A DNA stretch of 64,000 nt from contig NZ_JAAMOZ010000001.1 of assembly GCF_011758645.1 (NCBI RefSeq), forward strand, positions 1,550,001 to 1,614,000. Reading direction: 5' to 3'. The translations under genes and the position numbers were made by a program. Below the pieces are notes generated by a model that saw only the letters and a program-made list of their open reading frames with translations, did no database searches and was not told the DNA's origin. This document shows, piece after piece, positions 25,421 to 33,683 of this stretch (position 1 is its first letter; each line of letters opens with the position of its first letter). The stretch comes from Brooklawnia cerclae. Its GTDB lineage: Bacteria; Actinomycetota; Actinomycetes; Propionibacteriales; Propionibacteriaceae.

Positions 25421-25975
25421 TCACTGCGCCTGTGCGGGCCGCGCTCCGTAGGTGATGTCGAGGTAGTCGGGGTGACGCTCGATCCACCCCTTGATGAACG
25501 GGCACAGCGGCAACGCCTTGTGCGTGCCCTCGGAGCGAAGCTTGTCGAGGGCATACCGGGCGATAGCCGAGCCGACGCCGCGTCCCTCGAAGGCGGGATC
25601 GACCTCGGTGTGGGTGAAGACCACCAGTTGATCGGTGAGCTGGTATTCCGCGAAACCTGCCAGTACGCCGTCGATCCTGGCCTCGAACCTGCTGGCTTCG
25701 GGCGCGTCGATCACGCTCACCTCGCAGGAGGGGGTCGAGGCGGGGGCCGGCGCCGGGTGCTCCTCCACCACGAGGGCGCCCGAGGGACAGCGTCCGATCA
25801 CCTCACGCAGGTAGTCGGCGCGCTCGGCGGTGTCGGCGTTGACGGGATCGATCCAGGGTCGCTTCGAGGTGTTGAACACCTCGGGCATGCCCCGGACGCA
25901 CTCTGCGGCATGCCTGCAGACGTCCCCGTCGAAGGAGACATCGACAAGCGGGCCGTAATACACCTTCCGGGCCAT
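25421..25975 (-). CDS. Fused Fer4_19 mono-cluster domain and GNAT-like acetyltransferase
   Basis: A 184-residue two-domain protein. Residues 1-75 form a divergent 4Fe-4S domain (Fer4_19, formerly DUF1271) with CRHAAECVRGMPEVF, KRPWIDP and RCPSGAL. Residues 90-184 form a YjdJ-like GNAT domain, with the acetyl-CoA loop EGRGVGSAIARYAL and LPLCPFIKGWIERHPDY. In Escherichia coli these occur as the adjacent genes yjdI and yjdJ, so this is the fused version. GGGAGG precedes the ATG at 25975. The role is unknown. The GNAT arm has few catalytic hallmarks, so it may bind CoA without acetylating. Confidence 0.85.
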   Translation of the reverse strand: MARKVYYGPLVDVSFDGDVCRHAAECVRGMPEVFNTSKRPWIDPVNADTAERADYLREVIGRCPSGALVVEEHPAPAPASTPSCEVSVIDAPEASRFEARIDGVLAGFAEYQLTDQLVVFTHTEVDPAFEGRGVGSAIARYALDKLRSEGTHKALPLCPFIKGWIERHPDYLDITYGARPAQAQ

Positions 25976-26061
25976 GGCGTTCGTCCTCCCGCTCGTGTCT
26001 GAGGGCACCCACCCTACGTCGCCGTTCGTCGTTCCACTCGCACTTCACTTGGAAGGACGCA

Positions 26062-26691
26062 CTAACCTGCCTCGCGGATCGCGCCGCCGGGCACCCGGAT
26101 GATGCCCGCGGCGTCCGCAGCGGCCCCGTAAGCCCGCGCGAGCGAGGCGATGTTCTCGTGCGCGTTCAGGCCGGACGGGTTGGGCAGCGCCCAGACCCGG
26201 GCGCCAGCGAGAGGCTCGGGTTGTTCGCCCGGACGCGCCCGGGGGCGGGCGAATCCCACCCGATAAGCGCCGATGCCCGCAATCGCGACGACGCGGGGAC
26301 GATAGCGTTCGACGATCCCCCGAAGCCTGACCACACCCTCGCGCACCTCGGCGTCGTCCAGCTCGTCCGCCTTCACCGTGGGGCGGTCGACCAGGTTGGT
26401 GAGGCCCACTCCCCTGCCCACCAGGTAGTCGCGGTCGTCCTCAGACAGTCCCTCCGACGGATCGACGGGTCGGTCGACGATCCCGGCTTCGTGCAGTGCC
26501 GGCCAGAACCTGTTGCCGGGACGCGCGAAGTGTGCCCCGACCGCCGCCGACCACAGACCGGGGTTGATCCCCACGATCAGCATGGCCATGCCGTCCCCGA
26601 CGATGTCGGGCACGTTGAGTCGAGTGGGATCGGGGAGACGGTCGAGGACCGCCCTGAGTTCTGCCGGCGTGGGACGTGACACGTCACCCAT
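26062..26691 (-). CDS. mug: G/U mismatch-specific DNA glycosylase
   Basis: A 209-residue Mug/TDG-type uracil-DNA glycosylase. The catalytic GINPG motif follows MLIVGIN (near residue 43) and the second motif NPSGLNAHENI supplies the intercalating loop; GVGLTNLVDRPT is also conserved. It removes uracil or thymine, and 3,N4-ethenocytosine, from mismatches with G, in base excision repair. The ATG has no obvious ribosome site. It is divergent from the large ATP-grasp gene, with 95 bp between. Confidence 0.9.
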   Translation of the reverse strand: MGDVSRPTPAELRAVLDRLPDPTRLNVPDIVGDGMAMLIVGINPGLWSAAVGAHFARPGNRFWPALHEAGIVDRPVDPSEGLSEDDRDYLVGRGVGLTNLVDRPTVKADELDDAEVREGVVRLRGIVERYRPRVVAIAGIGAYRVGFARPRARPGEQPEPLAGARVWALPNPSGLNAHENIASLARAYGAAADAAGIIRVPGGAIREAG

Positions 26692-26786
26692 GCTGGCACG
26701 GGACGGCAGCGGCGATCCCGATCTCGTGGTCCGGGGACACGAGACGGGTGGGGCGTGTTGTTGAGGATGCCTCGTAGAGTGTTCGC

Positions 26787-29318
26787 GTGATCGTTCCAGC
26801 CGAAGCCAGCGACTCGGTGCTCGCGGACTATCTGCGGCGCGCCGGTGAGCACGACGAGTTCGGCCGACTGGCGGACGATCCCGGCTTCCGGTCGCCGGTC
26901 GATGCGGGCGTCGGTGGCGACGACCTGCGCCGGCGGCAGCGCTCCTTGGGACGCCTGGTCCGCGCCGAGGCGATCACCTACGGCGGGGCCCCCGCCGGGC
27001 AGCTGGCGCGTCCGTGGCTGTTGGACCTGCTGCCGCTGGTGATCCCCGGCGAGGAATGGCGTGAGCTGGAGGCAGGCCTGCGTCAGCGGGCCGAGCTGCT
27101 GGACGAGGTGCTCTCGGACGTTTACGGGCAGCGGCGTCTCCTGAGCGAGCGGGTGCTGCCCGCCGAACTCGTGCTCGGCCACGGCGGTTTCCTGCCCGTC
27201 GTCGACGGCATCCGGATGAACGCCGAACGGCAGCTGGTGATGACCGCCACCGACCTGGTGCGTGGCGCGGACGGTCGGTGGATGGCTCTCGGCGATCGCG
27301 CCCAGGCACCGTCCGGGGCCGGCTACGCGATGGCCAACCGGCGGCTCGTGGCCCGCATCCTGGAGCAGGACTACCGCGACGCACCGATACGCAGGTTGCG
27401 GGGTTTCTTCGATCACATGCGGCTGGCACTTCAGACCTGCGCGCCCGCGGGCGAGGACAACCCGCGCGTCGTCCTGCTGAGCCCGGGGCCTGCCAGTGAG
27501 ACCGCCTATGATCAGGCGCTCGTGTCGACGCTTCTCGGCCATCCCGTGGCCCAGTCCGGTGATCTCGAGGTGCTCGGCGGACGCCTGTGGCTGCGCACCA
27601 CCGGGCGCCGGGAGCCGGTACACGTCCTGCAGAGGCGGGTGGACGCGTCCTGGGCCGACTCGCTCGATCTGCGTCCCGAGTCACGGCTGGGAGTGCCGGG
27701 GCTCGTCGAGGCGGCCAGGCAGGGGCGGGTCGGTGTGGCCAACCCCCTGGGATCGGCTGTGCTGGAGAACCCGGGGTTGCTCGCCTACCTCGACCGCATC
27801 GCCGTGCACGTGCTGGGTGAACCCCTGCGCCTTGCATCGGTGCCCACCTGGTGGTGCGGCGACCCGGAGCACCTGGCTCATGTCCTGTCGCACCTCGACG
27901 AACTCGTCATCAAGCCGGTCGACCGGCGGGCCGGTCGGGGAGGCGTCCGCCCGGTCGACCTCGACGAGCCGGACAGACAGCGACTGGTGGCGCGGATCAC
28001 CGCGGAGCCCGGACGCTGGGCGGCACAGCAGTCGGTCGAGCCGAGCACGAGCCCGGTCGTCGGCCCCACCGGGTTGGAAGCGCGCCGCACGCTGCTGCGT
28101 ACGTTTGCCGTATCGGCCGGGTCCACCTACGCGATCCTCCCCGGCGGGCTGGCCCGGGTCGCGCCGGATGAGGAGTCCTGGGTGATCACCAACCGTGACG
28201 GAGCGATCAGCAAGGACGTCTGGGTGCTGGAGGCGGCGGACGAGACCGTCCGGCCGCTGGATCTCAGCCCCCGGCGTCGCGGAGAGGGTGAGGTGCCGAC
28301 GTCCAGGCCGGGCCTCACGCCGAGCGCCGCCGACCAGCTGTACTGGCTGGGGCGGTACTCGGAACGGACCGAGGCCACGGCCCGCATGCTCAAGGTGTCG
28401 GACAAGCTCATCGAGGACAACCTGCATCGCCCCGGCACCCCTGGTCATTCCGCGATGCGCGCGATGCTGGAGTCGCTCACCGCCGTGACCTCCGTCCGCC
28501 CCGGATTCACCGGGGAGGGAGCCGTCCAGCGTCTGGCGGACCCGCTGCCCCAGGTCCGTTCGCTGCTGCTGGACGAGTGGGTCCCCGGCACCGTCGCCTA
28601 CGGTGCGGGCCGCACGACCGCAGCCGCCGCCGATGTGCGCGAGGTCATCAGCGCCGACATCTTCAGCGTCCTCAACGCCCTCGACGCCACCTTGTCGGCG
28701 GCTCGAGCGGGGGCGGACGTTCATGTGCAGCACGTGATCGCCGACGTGCTGCGGTCGACGCTGGCGTTGGCCGGGATCGTCGGCGAGAGCCTGGTGCGCG
28801 AGCCCACCTGGACGTTCGTCGAGTCCGGACGCCGGATCGAGCGCGCGCAGACCACCGTGCGCATGCTGCGGCACACACTGGCCGGGGTGCGCGCGCCGGT
28901 GGCCGAGGCATTGCTGGTCGAGTCGGTGCTCGAGGTCGGTGACAGCCTGATCACGTACGCGCGCAGGATGGCCGCGGGGGTGGGCGCCAGCTCACCGGCC
29001 GAGGCGGCTGCCTCGTTGCTGCTCCTCGACCCGGACAATCCGCGGTCGGTGCGCTACCAGATCGATCGTCTGATCGACGCCTTGCGCTTCACCCCTGCTC
29101 CCGGCGTCGACTCGCTCGCCGCGCAGGTGCGAGATCTGCTTGTGGATGCCGACATGGACGTCCTCCGGGCAGACGAGCGTGCCCCGCTACGGCGACTGCT
29201 CGACGAACTGGACGAGCAGTTGCGCCTGCTGTCCGACCAGATCGAGCAGGAGCACTTCCAGATCCAGCAGCCCGCCGTGTGGTTCGCGGTGCAGGAGAAC
29301 ACCGGGGGCAGGCGATGA
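26787..29318 (+). CDS. Fused circularly permuted ATP-grasp / alpha-E protein
   Basis: An 843-residue cytosolic protein. Residues 1-500 are a circularly permuted ATP-grasp module (old DUF404/DUF407), and 510-835 an alpha-E helical domain (old DUF403) starting at AADQLYWLGRYSERTEATARML. Genomic surveys predict this class makes peptide or amide bonds together with a transglutaminase-type protease, but no product is known. Compared with the single-domain ATP-grasp at 32044-33561, key motifs differ: LEDN is LGDR (169-171), GSGGKG is RAGRGG, and QGGGSKD is RDGAISKD, so it may bind but not hydrolyse ATP. TAGAGT lies 6 bp before the GTG (leaderless). ATGA overlap with the next gene. Confidence 0.9.
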   Translation: MIVPAEASDSVLADYLRRAGEHDEFGRLADDPGFRSPVDAGVGGDDLRRRQRSLGRLVRAEAITYGGAPAGQLARPWLLDLLPLVIPGEEWRELEAGLRQRAELLDEVLSDVYGQRRLLSERVLPAELVLGHGGFLPVVDGIRMNAERQLVMTATDLVRGADGRWMALGDRAQAPSGAGYAMANRRLVARILEQDYRDAPIRRLRGFFDHMRLALQTCAPAGEDNPRVVLLSPGPASETAYDQALVSTLLGHPVAQSGDLEVLGGRLWLRTTGRREPVHVLQRRVDASWADSLDLRPESRLGVPGLVEAARQGRVGVANPLGSAVLENPGLLAYLDRIAVHVLGEPLRLASVPTWWCGDPEHLAHVLSHLDELVIKPVDRRAGRGGVRPVDLDEPDRQRLVARITAEPGRWAAQQSVEPSTSPVVGPTGLEARRTLLRTFAVSAGSTYAILPGGLARVAPDEESWVITNRDGAISKDVWVLEAADETVRPLDLSPRRRGEGEVPTSRPGLTPSAADQLYWLGRYSERTEATARMLKVSDKLIEDNLHRPGTPGHSAMRAMLESLTAVTSVRPGFTGEGAVQRLADPLPQVRSLLLDEWVPGTVAYGAGRTTAAAADVREVISADIFSVLNALDATLSAARAGADVHVQHVIADVLRSTLALAGIVGESLVREPTWTFVESGRRIERAQTTVRMLRHTLAGVRAPVAEALLVESVLEVGDSLITYARRMAAGVGASSPAEAAASLLLLDPDNPRSVRYQIDRLIDALRFTPAPGVDSLAAQVRDLLVDADMDVLRADERAPLRRLLDELDEQLRLLSDQIEQEHFQIQQPAVWFAVQENTGGRR

Positions 29319-30232
29319 ACCAGAGCCCTTCGCTCACGCACCGCTACGAGGTGACCCATCGCACCGAGTACTGCTACGACGCCGACGTGACGTCCTCGTT
29401 CGCGCGGGCGCGGCTCAGGCCGCGTCCGACCCCTACCCAGCAGGTGCTGCGGCACGAGGTGGTGGTCTCCCCCACCCCGGACATCTCGGATGAGCACGTC
29501 GACTTCTTCGGCAACTACAGCCAGTACATCGAGATCCACACCCCGCACCGGATCCTGTCGGTCGGGCAGACCTCCGTGGTGGACGTCGCCTGGCCCGCCG
29601 TCGACCTGTCCGCGCTCGACCTCACGGTCGCCGACGCGGCCGACCGTCTGGCGCGCGACCCGTCCCTCGACCCCACGGAACGGGCCACCTATCTGCTCGC
29701 CTCCCCGGTGATCGAGCTGACCGACGAGGTGAGGGCCTTCGCGTCAACCATGGTGGACGCGCGGTGCCCGGTCGGCGAGGCCATCGAGTCGGTCTACCAC
29801 TCCATCCACGAGAGATTCGAGTACAGCCTGGGCGTGACGAGTGTGAAGACGACACTGCCCGAGGTCATCGGCGCCCGGGCGGGTGTCTGCCAGGACTTCG
29901 CCCATCTGGCGGTCGCCTGTTTCCGGGCGGTCGGTCTGCCCGCGCGATACGTGAGCGGCTACATCGAGACGTCGGCCCCGGGCGAGCCCGCCGTGCTGAC
30001 CGGTGCGGACGCGACACACGCCTGGGCCTCCGTGCTCGTTCCCGACATGGGTTGGGTCGATCTGGACCCGACCAACGATCATCTGGCCGACTCGCGCTAC
30101 ATCGTCACCGCCTGGGGCCGCGACTTCCGCGACGTGTCGCCGCTGAAGGGGGTCATCTTCAGCAGCGGGCACGACAGCACCCTGGACGTCGCCGTCGAGG
30201 TCAGGCGATTACCCGATTCCGCCGACGCCTGA
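29315..30232 (+). CDS. Transglutaminase-like cysteine peptidase, intact triad
   Basis: A 305-residue protein with the N-terminal beta domain typical of this group (YEVTHRTEYCYDADVTSSFARARLRPRPT) and a transglutaminase-like core. Catalytic Cys192 lies in ARAGVCQDFAHLAVACFRAVGLPARYVSGY, His235 in THAWASV and Asp251 in GWVDLDPTND. It has no signal peptide, so it acts in the cytosol. Its ATG overlaps the stop of the ATP-grasp/alpha-E gene as ATGA, so the two are made together. Prokaryotic members are generally peptidases or amidases rather than crosslinkers. Its partner set on the opposite strand converges on it. Confidence 0.92.
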   Translation: MNQSPSLTHRYEVTHRTEYCYDADVTSSFARARLRPRPTPTQQVLRHEVVVSPTPDISDEHVDFFGNYSQYIEIHTPHRILSVGQTSVVDVAWPAVDLSALDLTVADAADRLARDPSLDPTERATYLLASPVIELTDEVRAFASTMVDARCPVGEAIESVYHSIHERFEYSLGVTSVKTTLPEVIGARAGVCQDFAHLAVACFRAVGLPARYVSGYIETSAPGEPAVLTGADATHAWASVLVPDMGWVDLDPTNDHLADSRYIVTAWGRDFRDVSPLKGVIFSSGHDSTLDVAVEVRRLPDSADA

Positions 30233-30252
30233 GCCGGGTTCGCGATCCCGGA

Positions 30253-30327
30253 TCCCTGAGCCTGTCGAAGGGCCCCGAGCGTGGAAGGTCCCTGAGCCTG
30301 TTGAAGGGTCCCTGAGCGTGACGAAGG
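30253..30327. repeat. Tandem copies of CCCTGAGCCTGTCGAAGGG-type repeat
   Basis: Four head-to-tail units of 16-20 bp lie between the two convergent transglutaminase genes: a full copy at 30254-30272, a decayed one to 30288, then copies at 30289-30308 and 30309-30327. The consensus is the same word that forms the inner arms of the MITE at 25298-25355. This 18-19-mer is a common dispersed intergenic repeat in high-GC genomes. A terminator role is possible since both genes end here. Confidence 0.7.
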
Positions 30328-30342
30328 CCGAGGTTCGGCGCC

Positions 30343-31107
30343 CTACGCGAGCCGCCGGACCCGCACCGTTCCGCTCGTCGTCGCGTCCTCACCCGCGCCG
30401 TGGATGCCGGTGAGCAGCGGGATGTCGTCGCGATCGCGGGCGAATCCCACCACCAGATGCCGTTGATCGGGGCTTGCGCCCAATGCGGGGTCCCAGTCGC
30501 ACCAGCCCTCGTCCCAGTACTGCAGCCATCCGTGCGGTGTCGCCTCGGCGGTGTCACCCACGTCCAGGCCCTCGGGAACCAGGTATCCGGAGACGAAACG
30601 ACCGGGGATGCCGGCCCACCTCATGGCTTGGATCACACGATCGACCAGGAGCACGGCATCCGGTGCCACGAGGCCGTGATCAACGATGCCTCGGACGAAC
30701 TCACACGGCGTGGCCGCCGAGTCGCGCCATTCCTGCCACGCGCCGGGGACGGACACCTCCTCGTCTGGGCCCTGGAGGTACTCCGCCTGTGCATCGGTGA
30801 GCGTGAGGTCGGCCAGGTCGTCCCAGCCGCTGGTGCCGGGTGGGCAGGCGGCCGGGATGCCGAGATCGAGTTCGGTGGTCGCGGTGATCTGCAGCTCCTT
30901 GCGCGCCGAGGAGACGTTGAACGCGGTCACCGCGGTGCCCCAGTAGTCGACGTATTCGTGTCGCCAGGCCGAGGGCTCGATGTCCACCACCGGGGTGATG
31001 AGGCTCTGGTTGTCGAGGAAACACGGCGTGAGGCGCAACTCCCCGTGGAACGACAGCATCGGTCGCGTCGTCGTCAGGACCAGCCTGTGGGTCAGTCTCA
31101 GTCGCAT
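30343..31107 (-). CDS. Transglutaminase-fold protein lacking the nucleophilic Cys
   Basis: A 254-residue homologue of the neighbouring transglutaminase-like peptidases: N-terminal strand RLTHRLVLTT, then SAWRHEYVDYWGTAVTAF, and the core MRWAGIPGRFVSGYLVPEG with PHGWLQYWDEGWCDWDPALG. His192 and Asp206 of the triad are kept. The residue aligned to the nucleophile is Ala151, and about 25 residues that carry the Cys loop in the other copy are missing. The frame is otherwise clean, so this is a pseudoenzyme, not a broken gene. The start at 31107 overlaps the alpha-E stop by 10 bp. It ends an ATP-grasp/alpha-E/transglutaminase operon. Confidence 0.85.
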   Translation of the reverse strand: MRLRLTHRLVLTTTRPMLSFHGELRLTPCFLDNQSLITPVVDIEPSAWRHEYVDYWGTAVTAFNVSSARKELQITATTELDLGIPAACPPGTSGWDDLADLTLTDAQAEYLQGPDEEVSVPGAWQEWRDSAATPCEFVRGIVDHGLVAPDAVLLVDRVIQAMRWAGIPGRFVSGYLVPEGLDVGDTAEATPHGWLQYWDEGWCDWDPALGASPDQRHLVVGFARDRDDIPLLTGIHGAGEDATTSGTVRVRRLA

Positions 31108-32042
31108 ACCGTCACCTCCTTGTGCCAGGCGACCACGCCCGGGCCTTCGAAATAGCGGTTGAACACCTGGTCGCTGACCTCGGCGCATGCCGTCTGCACC
31201 CGTTCCATCCGGTCCTCCAGGCCGATCACCAGCTCCGCCGGATCCATGTACTCCAGCCAACTGCGCACCCGGGCGATGATCCGGGCGGTCGGGTCGAGGC
31301 GGAGGTTCACGTTGATCGGGTCGAGTTCGGCCAGCGCGTCCTGCACCGCCTGCATGCCGTGTACGAGCGACCGGGGGAACCTGCGGTCGACGATGAGGAA
31401 GCGGGCCGCGTCGACCGCGTCACCGGCACCGGCGTACGTGCGGGTGAACGCGTGGAAGCCGCCGCACGCCCGCAGCGCGACCGTCCAGGCCACGAGCTGG
31501 TCGCCGTGATCGGGCACCGTGCTGACCGAGCGGGACGACATGTCGACCCGCTCCAGGTACCGTCCGAGCACGAGGAAATGATAGGCCTCGTCACGGGTCA
31601 TCAGGCTGTCGGCGATCCCGGCGATCTGGACGCAGCGGGTGCGCATCAGTTGCAGGGCCGCGGTCGGGCGCATGCTGGTGAACGACGGGGCCATGAACTC
31701 GTGGTAGGCGGCGTTGATGGCCTCCCACAGCTCCGGCGAGATGACGTCGCGAACCCTGCGCGCCGCCTCGCGGGCCGCGCGCAGCACCGCCCGGGTCGAG
31801 GTCGGCGAGTCGGGGTCGTAGCAGAGCCGTTCCAGCATCATCCCCATGTCCACGCGCTCGTGGACGAGGTCCTGCGGGTCCACGCCCATGGCGGCCAGGA
31901 TCGCGACCGGGGCGACTCGCTCGTCGACGGTGGGATCCTCCGCGAAGCGCTGCAGGTGCACCCCGACGATCCGTGAGGTGTCCTCGGCCCGCTCCAGATA
32001 GCGTCCGATCCAGAAGAGAGAATCGGCGATTCGGCTCAGCAT
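31098..32042 (-). CDS. Alpha-E domain protein
   Basis: A 314-residue all-helical alpha-E protein (old DUF403), beginning LSRIADSLFWIGRYLERAEDTSRIV, the family's hallmark, with conserved DEAYHFLVLGRYLERVDMSSR in the middle. It is predicted to work with circularly permuted ATP-grasp and transglutaminase-like partners; its biochemical role is unknown. It starts 1 bp after the ATP-grasp stop and overlaps the next gene by 10 bp, so the three are translated together. The same domain is fused to ATP-grasp in the protein encoded at 26787. Confidence 0.92.
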   Translation of the reverse strand: MLSRIADSLFWIGRYLERAEDTSRIVGVHLQRFAEDPTVDERVAPVAILAAMGVDPQDLVHERVDMGMMLERLCYDPDSPTSTRAVLRAAREAARRVRDVISPELWEAINAAYHEFMAPSFTSMRPTAALQLMRTRCVQIAGIADSLMTRDEAYHFLVLGRYLERVDMSSRSVSTVPDHGDQLVAWTVALRACGGFHAFTRTYAGAGDAVDAARFLIVDRRFPRSLVHGMQAVQDALAELDPINVNLRLDPTARIIARVRSWLEYMDPAELVIGLEDRMERVQTACAEVSDQVFNRYFEGPGVVAWHKEVTVCD

Positions 32043-32043
32043 C

Positions 32044-33561
32044 TCAGATCACCTCGCTGAGGGACGCGCCGACGGCGGAGACCTGGATGCCCCGTTCGAC
32101 CTGGGGCCCCGGAGGAGCGGCCCCGGCATCACTGTCGACGAGCACCCAGGTGTCCTTCGAGCCGCCACCCTGGGACGAGTTGACGATCAGCTGGCCCTCC
32201 TTGAGTGCGACCCGGGTGAGGCCGCCTGGCAGCACCTTCACCTGTTCACCGTCGTTGACCGCGAACGGACGCAGATCGACGTGCCTGGGCCGCAGATCGT
32301 GACCCACGATGGTGGGCACGGTCGACAGCTGGACGACGGGCTGGGCGATCCACGTGCGGGGATCGGCGAGCACCTGGGCGCGCAACGTGGCCAGTTCCGC
32401 CGCGCTCGCCTGGGGGCCGATCACCACGCCCTTGCCTCCCGAGCCGTCCACGGGCTTGATGACCAACTCGTCCAGCCTGTCGAGCACCTCGGCCAGGTCG
32501 GCCGGGTTCTCGAGGCGCCAGGTCTGCACGCCAGGCAGGATCGGCTCGGCCGACAGGTAGTAGCGGATGAGGTCGGGCACGTAGGTGCAGACCAGCTTGT
32601 CGTCCGCGACCCCGTTACCGACGCTGTTGGCGATCGTCACGTTGCCGGCGCGGGCGACGCTGAGCAGGCCACCCACTCCGAGCAGGGAGTCGGACCGGAA
32701 GTGCATGGGATCGAGGAAGTCGTCGTCGATCCGGCGGTAGATGACGTGCACAGTCTGGGAGCCGCGGGTCGTGCGGGCCTTGACCTGACCGCCCTCGCAG
32801 TAGAGGTCGCCGGCCTCGACCAGTTCGACGCCCATCATGCGCGCCAGCAGGGCGTGTTCGAAGTAGGCGGAGTTGTAGACGCCGGGGGTCAGCACCACCA
32901 CGTTCGGCTCGTGGGCCCCCTTGGGGGCCGCCGCGCGCAACGCGTCCAGGAGCATCTGGGGGTAGTCGTGCACCGGACGCAGCTGGTGGAGGCTCATGAG
33001 CTCGGGATAGGCGGCGCTCATCGCCCGGCGGTTGGTCATCACGTAGCTGACCCCGCTCGGAATGCGGACGTTGTCCTCCAGCACCCGGAAGGTGCCGTCG
33101 GCTCCGCGGACGAGGTCGGTCCCGGACACGTGGATCCGCACCCCGTTGGCGGGCTGGATGCCGTGCGCCACCCGGTGGAAGTGGCGTGAGGTGGTGATCA
33201 CCTTCCGGGGGATGACACCGTCCTTGAACACCTCCCCCTTGCCGTAGACGTCGGAGAGGAAGGCCTCGAGCGCGGTCACCCGCTGCTGGACGCCGGCCTC
33301 GATCGTCTGCCACTCGTGGGCGAGGATGATCCGGGGCACGACGTCGAGCGGGAACGGGTGCTCGACCCCACCGACGTCGAAGGTCACCCCCTGATCGAGG
33401 TAGGTGCTCCGCACGTACTCCGCGCGCTCGACGAGCCCGTCGTCGGTCATCGTCTGCATCAGCCGGTAGGCGGCTTGGTAGGCGGGGCGCGGCCGTTGTC
33501 CGTCGAACATCTCGTCGTAGACTCCCTCGGGAGCCCGATAGCGACCAACAAGGCTATCCAT
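32044..33561 (-). CDS. Circularly permuted ATP-grasp protein, motifs intact
   Basis: A 505-residue circularly permuted type 2 ATP-grasp enzyme. EDN at 162-164 within TFRVLEDNVRIPSGVSYVMTNR, RRIDDDFLDP near 276-285, Lys369 in LVIKPVDGSGGKGVV, and VNSSQGGGSKDTWV form the nucleotide and metal site, all present. It should be an ATP-dependent ligase, but neither substrate nor product is known. TAGACT lies 6 bp before the ATG and no ribosome site is seen, so it is probably leaderless. It is the first gene of an operon with alpha-E and a Cys-less transglutaminase. Confidence 0.93.
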   Translation of the reverse strand: MDSLVGRYRAPEGVYDEMFDGQRPRPAYQAAYRLMQTMTDDGLVERAEYVRSTYLDQGVTFDVGGVEHPFPLDVVPRIILAHEWQTIEAGVQQRVTALEAFLSDVYGKGEVFKDGVIPRKVITTSRHFHRVAHGIQPANGVRIHVSGTDLVRGADGTFRVLEDNVRIPSGVSYVMTNRRAMSAAYPELMSLHQLRPVHDYPQMLLDALRAAAPKGAHEPNVVVLTPGVYNSAYFEHALLARMMGVELVEAGDLYCEGGQVKARTTRGSQTVHVIYRRIDDDFLDPMHFRSDSLLGVGGLLSVARAGNVTIANSVGNGVADDKLVCTYVPDLIRYYLSAEPILPGVQTWRLENPADLAEVLDRLDELVIKPVDGSGGKGVVIGPQASAAELATLRAQVLADPRTWIAQPVVQLSTVPTIVGHDLRPRHVDLRPFAVNDGEQVKVLPGGLTRVALKEGQLIVNSSQGGGSKDTWVLVDSDAGAAPPGPQVERGIQVSAVGASLSEVI

Positions 33562-33683
33562 GGCCGGAGTCTACGAACCAAGTGTTGCTGTCGTGTTGCA
33601 ATCGTGAGTCTCTGCTAGGGGAATAGCGTCCAGGGTCGCATCGTTGTGAATCACGTAGGCAACTTCCGCAGAGGTGATGTCCC

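Noticed and set aside
30343-31107. A frameshift explaining the missing Cys in the transglutaminase-like gene
   Set aside because: The reading frame matches the family on both sides of the gap and no alternative frame restores a GVCQD-like segment.
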